Source: Candidatus Heimdallarchaeota archaeon AB_125 (lineage in GTDB: Archaea > Asgardarchaeota > Heimdallarchaeia > Heimdallarchaeales > Heimdallarchaeaceae). Taken from it: 11,120 nt of DNA. Location: the NCBI GenBank assembly GCA_001940755.1, contig MEHH01000062.1:1-11120 (forward strand), given 5' to 3'. Positions 4,268 to 9,813 of the stretch are shown in pieces; position 1 is the stretch's first letter, and each line of letters starts with the position of its first letter. The position numbers and the translations under genes are program-made. The notes under the pieces are model-generated. The model did no database searches. It was not told the DNA's origin and was given only the letters and a program-made list of their open reading frames with translations.

Positions 4268-5557
4268 TTAACACCCTTTATCGTCACTAATTTTTTTCTT
4301 TAAATTTCCAAGCTCTTCTTCAAGATCTGATGTATCTTCTGTTTCAAAAATTCTTGTTTCACAGATTTTATTAACAATTTTGAAAGTTTTATCATCTCCA
4401 ATCTCGCTTAAAGCTTCTATGATATGACCTCTCAAAGCTTTATCATCATAAGATTTTGTTCTCTTAAATTTTCTCTGAATACGCTCAAGTTCTTCAATTA
4501 AAATAGGAACTGCTTTCTGCACTTTTCTGTATCCAAAGATTTTTGCATAGAATCTAATATGGTACTTCCTCTCCTCTTGATATTCTTGAATTATCTCCTC
4601 AGATAAAGGAAAGCCAATTTGTGCAATAAAAGGAGCAATATCAATTGAAGCTTTTCTCTTATCAGTTTTAGACTTGAAAACCTTATTAACATAACTAATC
4701 AATGCTTCTGAAGCTTTTTCTCCCCCAATTTCTGTCAGGATTTCCATGAGATTTCGAGTAGAATCCCAAGAATTAGTTGTTCTTCTTAATAGTGCTTGTC
4801 TCAAAACAGGTATGGCTTCCTCACCATATTCTAATATTCTAGATTTAATTTCTTCCATTCTTCTCTCATCATAGAATTCAATCATGGACGTTTCCCATAA
4901 ATCCCGGTAAGCATCAGGAGTTAGTTTTTCTTCTTTCATTCTGAATTCGTGATAATAGGTTTCATCATAAAGTTCTCTTACAAGATCTCGAAGCTCATAT
5001 TCAGGTCTTTTACTAACATTCAGATAATAATCGCCCCACCCCTTCTGTTTTATAGGTTCATCGATTTGGATATTCACATTTAATTCTTTCAAAATCTCAT
5101 GAAATTGTGTTGCTGAAAATTCCTCTCCTTGATCTTCATAAGATTGAATGATTTCCTTTGCTGTAATATAACTTACTTGCTGTGTGTTTTTTATAGCTTC
5201 ATGTATTGAAATGACTGCTATAGGAATCAAGTCTGAATCTTGAGCTTGAAGTTTGTTTAAATATTGATGATAGATTACAAAAGCTTCATCAAATACTTCA
5301 TCTGGCAGCCTAAGATTTCTTCTAGCAAAATAGATTAATTTTCTTCTCTTAAAATCCTCTTCACTCTCTTTCATATTAGTGATATGATATTTATCATCCT
5401 TCACATAATAGTATTTATCTATTAAAGTGGAAGGAGGCATTCCAAATTTAAGAGCGATTCTATTACTGATTGCATCGTAAACCAATCCACATGATTGACA
5501 TTTCAAAATTCCCTCAAAGTTATCTATAGCAGATCCACAGATATCACAAGTGTACAT
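4268..5557 (-). CDS. TFB-like zinc ribbon and cyclin domain fused to HEAT repeats
   Basis: The 429-residue protein opens with a zinc ribbon: C4-x2-C7 and C20-x2-C23. Residues about 65-165 look like one TFB cyclin repeat, with NLRLPDEVFDEAFVIYHQYL (81-100), then IPIAVISIHEAI and a final helix KELNVNIQI. True TFB repeats show L-x-L-P, V-x3-A-x2-I-Y and A-x3-A at the same relative places. The second repeat expected in TFB is not evident. From about 230 to 405 come HEAT-type helical pairs, for example EYGEEAIPVLRQALLRR, LMEILTEIGGEKASEALIS, KVQKAVPILIEELERI and ALSEIGDDKTFKIV, ending in an acidic/basic tail. A polymerase- or promoter-binding N-terminus with a protein-binding solenoid is inferred. 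The ATG is 24 bp from a TATA box, so the mRNA is probably leaderless. The gene lies between two copies of a gene junction. Confidence 0.6.
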   Translation of the reverse strand: MYTCDICGSAIDNFEGILKCQSCGLVYDAISNRIALKFGMPPSTLIDKYYYVKDDKYHITNMKESEEDFKRRKLIYFARRNLRLPDEVFDEAFVIYHQYLNKLQAQDSDLIPIAVISIHEAIKNTQQVSYITAKEIIQSYEDQGEEFSATQFHEILKELNVNIQIDEPIKQKGWGDYYLNVSKRPEYELRDLVRELYDETYYHEFRMKEEKLTPDAYRDLWETSMIEFYDERRMEEIKSRILEYGEEAIPVLRQALLRRTTNSWDSTRNLMEILTEIGGEKASEALISYVNKVFKSKTDKRKASIDIAPFIAQIGFPLSEEIIQEYQEERKYHIRFYAKIFGYRKVQKAVPILIEELERIQRKFKRTKSYDDKALRGHIIEALSEIGDDKTFKIVNKICETRIFETEDTSDLEEELGNLKKKISDDKGC

Positions 5558-5573
5558 TGTATTAAGATTGTTT

Positions 5574-5587
5574 CAAAATATAATAAG
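5574..5587 (-). promoter_or_regulatory. TATA box for the zinc-ribbon/HEAT gene
   Basis: On the minus strand CTTATTATATTTTG is centred near 5581, 24 bp before the ATG at 5557. Transcription would start at about the A of the ATG. Confidence 0.5.
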
Positions 5588-5659
5588 TTTATTCATTAAA
5601 AGATAACTGCCGAACAAGAAAATCGACAATACTATTCCCTATTTATAGTGTCAATTTCA

Positions 5660-5716
5660 CCTAGACGATTTATTGAAGAAGATGTTACAATTATTGACAC
5701 TCTCTGGATTATTTAA
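5660..5716 (+). pseudogene. C-terminal remnant of a second AbrB/winged-helix gene
   Basis: The frame RRFIEEDVTIIDTLWII then TAA matches the end of the intact protein, RRFEEDGTIVIDTLWIV, with one inserted and one deleted codon and mostly conservative changes. The frame stays open leftward to a stop at 5597-5599, but similarity ends before 5660. No start, AbrB domain or helix-turn-helix remains. Its stop abuts the stop of the intact radical SAM gene, as in copy A. Confidence 0.8.
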
Positions 5717-5816
5717 CTAAGGAATTATCTCTGTTGTATTGTTATATTCTGGATATTCAAAATCATCTCTGTTCAAAATTCCTTTATCAATTAACTCCTC
5801 AACAGTCTCTCTGATA
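5662..5816. repeat. Duplicated convergent gene junction, copy B
   Basis: This is the partner of 3979-4135. The winged-helix side is the remnant and the radical SAM side is the intact gene. The remaining DNA between the HEAT gene start and this repeat (5588-5660) shows nothing else recognisable. Confidence 0.85.
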
Positions 5817-6802
5817 CTTTGAAGTTTGCCAATTAGATGTTTAACAGTCTCACAAACTAAATCAAAGCCAGAATCTCCCCACAGCTTTGTTTTTTCTGCA
5901 AAAAGGCATCTTCCACCGCAAAGATCGTAAACCTCGCATTCTAGACAGGTTTTACCTACTCCTATGGCATTCTCTAGCTCATTTGCTGTATTTGTCTCTA
6001 TATTTCCAACAATTGAGAGGTCATATTCAGGGGGAAGAGGACAAAAAGTAATTTCTCCATCTGTTCTAATTGCAAAACTCCTTAATCCAGCTTCGCAAGG
6101 TAAGTCAGTTGATCTATCATTAATGATGTGTCTGAAAATCCCTAAGAATGGTACTAATCCTTTGATCTCTCCTTTTTCTAGATTTTCTAGCCAATAAAAA
6201 ATCAGTTCGGATATTCCATCATTATAGCTTTTCATCCAATCAGGAAAATCTTCCCATCGTGTTTCGATTCCTTCATCCCATTGAACATCCAACTGCCAAT
6301 GTACATGATTAAAAGATAGCTCTTCAGTCTCGATCAGATAGGTTACATCTTTGAAGATATCAGATGTTTCCGAAATTGCCATTCTAGCAATTAAGTCACC
6401 ATTAAAACCTCTTGAACGAATATCTTTGATATTGGATAATAATCTATCAAAAGTTCCTTTTCCTCTGTTGATATCTGTTGTTTCTTTGTCTCCATCGATA
6501 GAAACTAGGATGGTTGAAAAACGAGTTAAGTACTCAGTTGGAAGTTTATTTAGGAGCAGACCATTTGTTTGGAGAGTGTAATGAGTTGCATTAATATTGT
6601 CCATAATCTCTATGATTATGTCCATTTCTAAAAGAGGTTCTCCTCCATAAAAGCAAATTGTGGGTGATGGATCAGTAGATAGGAAATTAATTAGATTCTG
6701 AGTATCCCATGCTGGTCTCAAAGGCAAATCTGGGTGAGGTTCATTCATACAATAACGACACCTGAGATTGCATTGAGTACTAGTGATTATGAACCAATTC
6801 AT
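5717..6802 (-). CDS. Radical SAM/SPASM enzyme, predicted peptide or protein modifier
   Basis: The 361-residue protein has the radical SAM cluster motif C11-x3-C15-x2-C18 near its N-terminus and YGGEPLL at 52-58 for S-adenosylmethionine binding. The C-terminus has a complete seven-cysteine SPASM set: C236-x12-G-x4-C254, then C286-x2-C289-x5-C295-x3-C299 and C317, which bind auxiliary iron-sulfur clusters. SPASM proteins typically modify ribosomally made peptides or activate sulfatases; length and layout recall the archaeal AF0577-type family, a recollection not checked here. No obvious precursor peptide gene lies beside it; the divergent zinc-ribbon protein at 6941 is the nearest candidate partner. 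Its stop abuts the tail remnant of an AbrB/winged-helix gene, and a remnant of a sister gene lies at 4034-4135, so the two gene families were linked in both copies of the locus. Confidence 0.88.
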   Translation of the reverse strand: MNWFIITSTQCNLRCRYCMNEPHPDLPLRPAWDTQNLINFLSTDPSPTICFYGGEPLLEMDIIIEIMDNINATHYTLQTNGLLLNKLPTEYLTRFSTILVSIDGDKETTDINRGKGTFDRLLSNIKDIRSRGFNGDLIARMAISETSDIFKDVTYLIETEELSFNHVHWQLDVQWDEGIETRWEDFPDWMKSYNDGISELIFYWLENLEKGEIKGLVPFLGIFRHIINDRSTDLPCEAGLRSFAIRTDGEITFCPLPPEYDLSIVGNIETNTANELENAIGVGKTCLECEVYDLCGGRCLFAEKTKLWGDSGFDLVCETVKHLIGKLQSIRETVEELIDKGILNRDDFEYPEYNNTTEIIP

Positions 6803-6835
6803 CTGAATGTCCTTGCTCCAAAAGAAAGAAATTTC

Positions 6836-6851
6836 ATTCTTTTAAAAGAAT
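6836..6851 (-). promoter_or_regulatory. 16-bp perfect palindrome over the radical SAM TATA box
   Basis: ATTCTTTTAAAAGAAT is a perfect palindrome. Its centre, TTTTAAAA, is at the place expected for the TATA box of the radical SAM gene (start near 6817, leader about 15 bases). A dimeric repressor could compete with TATA-binding protein here. AT-rich palindromes also arise by chance. Confidence 0.35.
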
Positions 6852-6900
6852 ATAGTTTTGAATGAAAAGACTGTCTAAGTCCAGATAGTAATAAGGATTA

Positions 6901-6912
6901 TTTTATATATTT
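6901..6912 (+). promoter_or_regulatory. TATA box for the zinc-ribbon membrane protein
   Basis: TTTTATATATTT is centred near 6906 and predicts transcription from about 6932, nine bases before the ATG at 6941. Confidence 0.5.
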
Positions 6913-6940
6913 GATTTTACTTTAGTATCATGAAACTAAC

Positions 6941-7300
6941 ATGAGTTCAATGTTCTGTCAGTATTGTGGAGCAAAAAATGTTTCCTCGAATCGATTTTGC
7001 GAGAACTGTGGCCAACAAATAAGTACAGCTGAAGGTCCTCCTGCTAACCAACCCTATCAACCAGCACAATCTCAATCTGGTCCTTACCAACCTTATCAAC
7101 CTTATCAACAGCAGCAAGGACAACAGAGTTCAAGTAGGTCAGGAAGTTATGATGCAGTACCCGGGCAACAATATGGTTATCCTCCACAGAAACGGCGTGG
7201 GATGTCTCCAGCTGTGAAAGTATTACTAATAGTCTTCTTCTTAGTTTTGCCTGCAGTTTTCTTCGGAATATTTTTTGGTGTTTTCTGGTGGTGGTGGTAA
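6941..7300 (+). CDS. Zinc-ribbon, Tyr/Pro/Gln-rich, single-pass membrane protein ending in WWWW
   Basis: The 119-residue protein starts with a small zinc ribbon, C6-x2-C9 and C20-x2-C23 (FCQYCG and FCENCG). A low-complexity section follows (about 31-82) with PYQP-type units repeated around 38-56 and a Gln/Ser-rich stretch. After a basic PPQKRRG (81-87) comes one transmembrane helix (about 90-115), and the chain ends with four tryptophans. With Lys/Arg before the helix, the ribbon and linker should lie in the cytoplasm. Similar zinc-ribbon-linker-membrane proteins are common in archaea with no agreed function. It is divergent from the radical SAM gene across a 138-bp gap. ATG at 6950 is an alternative start that keeps the ribbon. 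Confidence 0.7.
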   Translation: MSSMFCQYCGAKNVSSNRFCENCGQQISTAEGPPANQPYQPAQSQSGPYQPYQPYQQQQGQQSSSRSGSYDAVPGQQYGYPPQKRRGMSPAVKVLLIVFFLVLPAVFFGIFFGVFWWWW

Positions 7301-7315
7301 AACACCACATTTTTA
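7291..7315 (+). terminator. Hairpin plus T-run overlapping the stop codon
   Basis: GTGGTG (7291-7296) pairs with CACCAC (7303-7308) across a six-base loop that contains the TAA stop, followed by ATTTTTA. The stem reuses the tryptophan codons at the end of the zinc-ribbon gene. A long pyrimidine tract at about 7344-7366 may back it up. Confidence 0.5.
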
Positions 7316-7407
7316 TGTTTCAAGATTTCTGTCGTGATTTCAGTTCTTTTCTTCTCTTTTCTTTAGATTACCTACTCCAAACTATTTAAAAAAAAACTCA
7401 ACTACTG

Positions 7408-7440
7408 TCTACTTGTAGATGATTAGGGGTTAACATCTAC
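7408..7440. promoter_or_regulatory. Overlapping inverted repeats upstream of the longin-like gene
   Basis: TCTAC (7408-7412), GTAGATG (7415-7421) and CATCTAC (7434-7440) can pair in two exclusive ways: GTAGA with the left arm or GTAGATG with the right arm. A TATA-like box at 7382-7389 lies before them and another at 7449-7458 after them. They could be an operator or an RNA switch; nothing identifies a ligand. Confidence 0.3.
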
Positions 7441-7448
7441 GTATTATT

Positions 7449-7458
7449 CAAAAATATA
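7449..7458 (+). promoter_or_regulatory. TATA box for the longin-like gene
   Basis: CAAAAATATA is centred near 7454 and predicts a start near 7480, giving a leader of about 19 bases that includes the GGAGTG ribosome binding site. Confidence 0.4.
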
Positions 7459-7485
7459 AGGCAGACAGCGTGTAGTTATTTACAT

Positions 7486-7491
7486 GGAGTG
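7486..7491 (+). promoter_or_regulatory. Ribosome binding site for a TTG start
   Basis: GGAGTG is seven bases before TTG at 7499. The frame has a TGA at 7496-7498, so no earlier start exists, and the next in-frame ATG would remove much of the first domain. The site decides for TTG 7499. Confidence 0.5.
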
Positions 7492-7498
7492 TTAGTGA

Positions 7499-8509
7499 TT
7501 GCATGCATTATTGGTAAGTAGAGTGACAGAAGTGAAGATCTTAATCACATCAAAAAATGGGGAATTAGTGTTTCAATATGATTCCCTTCCAGATACTGTG
7601 GTCCATGATAACGCACTAGTTACAGGACTCATCAGCGCTATTATCGCTCTATCTTCAGAAGTCGTCTGTTCTTTCCCTCGAGAAATAGAATATGAGGGTA
7701 AAATACTCTATTTTTACTACGAGAACGATCTTGTAACTTCTCTTTTAGTTGATATTGAATCACCATTCAATGGCAACATCTTACCCCTTCTACTAGCTGA
7801 GTTTAAGTATGTTCAAAACGAACACAAATTCCATGTCTATGAAGCTTTGCGATTTGAAAAAGAAATAGGTGAAAGAATCAAGTCTTGTTTAGCTGAATAC
7901 CTTTCCAATATCCAACGTAATATGATAACGATTTTCGAAAAAACCGATTTAACTGATTATGACTCCTTAATTAAACTGAAGAACGTCGCAAAAGATAGCG
8001 TATTAGAAGGAAAAGTAGATTTCCTTTCATTTGAAGTAATTGGCCGACTTTTACCAGAAGGATTAGATAAAATTCTTTATGGATTAGTCATTGGTATTCC
8101 CGTAGTCGTTAGTGGCAACAGGAATGTCGTTGAATCAATGGTACAGTCGCTACGTTTTCTATCACCAACCAAACTTCTCAAAGTTAAGCTTTGGTCCAAC
8201 AAACACGAAAAAGGATATGATATACAGGGGACAAATGACTACAGCGGATTGATGCCTTCGCATAATCTGATTGTAGCCAATTTAGATGACGGAATAGTTT
8301 ATGGAGGACTCTCCTCTGGCTATTTCCAAGACATAGCTAGTCAACTTCCTGGACTTAATGCCATGGAAGCTTATAGTCTAGTACGTTCAGAATTGGACTG
8401 GATATTTAGGGCATTGGAAGCTCTATCCATTAGAGCACATTCCAAAGATTCTTTACCTTTAGAAAAACAGATGATCTTACTCAAGCTTCTAGAAAAGTTA
8501 CAAGGCTGA
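7499..8509 (+). CDS. Longin-like N-terminus with a DENN-reminiscent C-terminal region
   Basis: The 336-residue soluble protein starts with a longin/roadblock-type pattern (about 10-108): strands KILITSKNGELVFQY, a helix LVTGLISAIIALSSEV, then IEYEGKILYFYYENDLVTSLLVDI. After a helical linker (110-175), residues 186-270 form an alpha/beta section: ILYGLVIGIPVVVSGNRNVV, a helix ending LRFLSPTKLLKVKLWS, a turn with DIQGT, and LIVANLDDGIVYGG. This order (V-V-V-x-G, helix, L-x-P, S, then a V-x-L-D strand) recalls the central part of DENN proteins of the FLCN/C9orf72 kind, which bind or regulate small GTPases together with a longin domain. The end (287-335) is helical. The DENN link is a visual impression; the longin-like fold is somewhat firmer. 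Starts with TTG. Confidence 0.5.
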   Translation: MHALLVSRVTEVKILITSKNGELVFQYDSLPDTVVHDNALVTGLISAIIALSSEVVCSFPREIEYEGKILYFYYENDLVTSLLVDIESPFNGNILPLLLAEFKYVQNEHKFHVYEALRFEKEIGERIKSCLAEYLSNIQRNMITIFEKTDLTDYDSLIKLKNVAKDSVLEGKVDFLSFEVIGRLLPEGLDKILYGLVIGIPVVVSGNRNVVESMVQSLRFLSPTKLLKVKLWSNKHEKGYDIQGTNDYSGLMPSHNLIVANLDDGIVYGGLSSGYFQDIASQLPGLNAMEAYSLVRSELDWIFRALEALSIRAHSKDSLPLEKQMILLKLLEKLQG

Positions 8510-8531
8510 ACCTTAGTTCTGCCTTTTTTTT
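8502..8531 (+). terminator. Stem-loop with eight T, overlapping the stop codon
   Basis: AAGGC-T-GAAC pairs with GTTC-T-GCCTT: nine base pairs with one T-T mismatch and a CTTA loop, then eight T. The TGA stop (8507-8509) lies in the left arm. This resembles a bacterial intrinsic terminator, though archaeal polymerase would need only the T-run. Confidence 0.7.
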
Positions 8532-8583
8532 CCTTTATTTAATAATCAAGAAGAATTCTTTAAACATTCAATCCCACAAAACC

Positions 8584-8592
8584 TTATAATTA
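8584..8592 (+). promoter_or_regulatory. TATA box for the small membrane-protein operon
   Basis: TTATAATTA is centred near 8588. A start near 8614 leaves about four bases before the ATG at 8618, so the mRNA is probably nearly leaderless. An upstream ATG at 8601 would lie outside the transcript. Confidence 0.45.
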
Positions 8593-8617
8593 TCTGAGTG
8601 ATGAATATATTATCTCA

Positions 8618-8938
8618 ATGAGTTCCCTTAGAAAACTAAAAGAAAGAATTTGGTCTGATAAGATCAAATTTAGGAAACAATCATTAGTGGGGAAGATTTT
8701 CTTAATCAGCACAGTGCTTCTTTTAGGAACTATACTCACCTTTGTTACTTTGATAAGTTTCATGGATAAATGGAACGAATTGGGTAAATACTCCCTCTGG
8801 ATTCTTTTCGGATGGTTCTTCCTGATAATTCTGACATATATAAGTGCAAAATTGATAGTTTTAATAATGCATAAGGAAAAGATAGAAATACAAGAATTAG
8901 AAAAAACACCTACACTTAAATCCAAGAAAACATACTAG
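8618..8938 (+). CDS. Small two-helix membrane protein (unknown)
   Basis: The 106-residue protein has a basic N-terminus (RKLKERIWSDKIKFRK), two hydrophobic helices (about 24-47 and 58-84) and a charged tail rich in Lys and Glu. By the positive-inside rule both ends face the cytoplasm. I recognise no family. It is the first of three short two-helix membrane proteins in a row, and its TAG stop is directly followed by the next ATG, so the genes are likely co-transcribed and their products may form one complex. Confidence 0.6.
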   Translation: MSSLRKLKERIWSDKIKFRKQSLVGKIFLISTVLLLGTILTFVTLISFMDKWNELGKYSLWILFGWFFLIILTYISAKLIVLIMHKEKIEIQELEKTPTLKSKKTY

Positions 8939-9229
8939 ATGATTATTATGATTAGGATAAAACCACAACATCACCCCCTTCTTGTTCCAGTACTAAGTTT
9001 CCTTCTTTTAGCATTGGTTATCTCAATTATGATACTTGCAGCTTTTACTAATAATATTGTTTTCTGGATTGTAGCAGTTCTATTTGATGTAGGAATAGCA
9101 TTTGTTGGTGTGAGAACTATTCTCAAATTACGAAAACCTAAATTAATTTCTAAACCTTTAGGTGATCAACTTAAATTTGGAGAAACAGTTTCACCAGAAC
9201 CAGAACTAGAGGTTGATGGAACTGAGTAA
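8939..9229 (+). CDS. Small two-helix membrane protein (unknown)
   Basis: The 96-residue protein has helices at about 13-35 and 39-62, a basic stretch after the second helix (LKLRKPKLISK) and an acidic end (SPEPELEVDGTE). No family is recognised. The start at 8939 abuts the stop of the previous gene; ATG at 8948 is an alternative that keeps both helices. The end overlaps the start of the following gene by 14 bases if that gene begins at ATG 9216. Confidence 0.55.
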   Translation: MIIMIRIKPQHHPLLVPVLSFLLLALVISIMILAAFTNNIVFWIVAVLFDVGIAFVGVRTILKLRKPKLISKPLGDQLKFGETVSPEPELEVDGTE

Positions 9230-9467
9230 GAAAGAAGCTAAAAGAGACGTTGTCATCCTCTCTTCATTTGCAACTCTAGGGACAGCGATTGTTGTTGTTG
9301 CATTTACTTTTGCTTTCCTTGCAATCGAACGAGCTTATGGTGATTGGCCAAATTTTGTTTGGGGAATAATATCTGTAATCTTTGCATGCACTTTTGCAGT
9401 ATTCTACATCCTAGGCTTCCGAATACTAGATAAACGAAGAGGAAAGGAAGAGAAAAGCTTACCTTAG
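9216..9467 (+). CDS. Small two-helix membrane protein (unknown)
   Basis: Starting at ATG 9216 the protein has 83 residues: a charged N-terminus (ELSKKEAKRD), two hydrophobic helices (about 12-36 and 45-68) with a polar, Trp-containing loop (ERAYGDWPNFVW), and a basic/acidic end (LDKRRGKEEKSLP). A TTG at 9213 gives one more residue and is less likely. GAGGT at 9209-9213 is a possible but closely spaced ribosome binding site inside the previous gene. No family recognised. It shares size and topology with the two genes before it, but I see no clear sequence identity between them. Confidence 0.55.
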   Translation: MELSKKEAKRDVVILSSFATLGTAIVVVAFTFAFLAIERAYGDWPNFVWGIISVIFACTFAVFYILGFRILDKRRGKEEKSLP

Positions 9468-9496
9468 TATTCTATTTTTGACTTGTAAGTTTTCTC
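9450..9496 (+). terminator. Long hairpin spanning the operon's stop codon
   Basis: GAGAAAAGCTTAC (9450-9462) pairs with GTAAGTTTTCTC (9485-9496), 12 base pairs with one bulged G and a 22-base loop. The TAG stop (9465-9467) and a T5 run lie in the loop, and AATTTTG follows. It may end the membrane-protein operon or protect the mRNA end. Confidence 0.45.
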
Positions 9497-9536
9497 AATT
9501 TTGCATTAGAATAGGTATTAAAGCAGTCCTACACAT

Positions 9537-9547
9537 GTTTAAATAAT
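9537..9547 (+). promoter_or_regulatory. TATA box for the 82-residue protein gene
   Basis: GTTTAAATAAT is centred near 9542. The predicted start is at about 9568, the second of two adjacent ATG codons, so a leaderless mRNA is likely. Confidence 0.45.
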
Positions 9548-9564
9548 ATTACCTTAATTGTAGT

Positions 9565-9813
9565 ATGATGGTTACTCCCGACAAAATTCGAGATAACAGA
9601 GTATTCGAGAAGTCTATCCCCTTGATTCACAAGTGCTTAAAGGATAGAGTCAGCATTACTCTTTTGCTATCTACACTGAAACTCATTGAAAGAGGGTATA
9701 TCAAAGAGGAAAAGGATTTAGAAACTTTTATGCAAAAAAGAAAGGAGATCAATCCTAAATACACTGAGGATGCAGAAAAAATAAAAACACTTATTCTTGA
9801 ATCCTACTTCTGA
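9565..9813 (+). CDS. Small helical protein (unknown)
   Basis: The 82-residue protein (81 from ATG 9568, which the TATA spacing favours) is charged and probably all helical: DNRVFEKSIPLIHKCLKD, ITLLLSTLKLIERGYIKEE and a C-terminal helix EDAEKIKTLILESYF. No cysteine pairs, membrane helices or family motifs are seen, and I do not recognise it. Its last ten bases overlap, tail to tail, the end of the acyl-CoA synthetase gene on the other strand. The promoter at leaderless spacing and the charged, regular composition support a real gene. Confidence 0.55.
   Translation: MMVTPDKIRDNRVFEKSIPLIHKCLKDRVSITLLLSTLKLIERGYIKEEKDLETFMQKRKEINPKYTEDAEKIKTLILESYF

Noticed and set aside
5964..6581. Two plus-strand open frames inside the radical SAM gene
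   Set aside because: They lie wholly antisense to conserved SPASM and radical SAM coding sequence.
7044..7310. Minus-strand open frame inside the zinc-ribbon protein gene
   Set aside because: Antisense of repetitive PYQP codons, which open the opposite strand; no independent support.
8601..8621. Six-codon upstream ORF whose TGA overlaps the ATG at 8618
   Set aside because: The TATA box at 8584-8592 places the transcript start after this ATG, so it would not be translated.
8590..8925. 111-residue minus-strand open frame opposite the first small membrane protein
   Set aside because: The plus-strand frame has a well placed TATA box, membrane-protein pattern and abutting downstream gene; the antisense frame has none of these.
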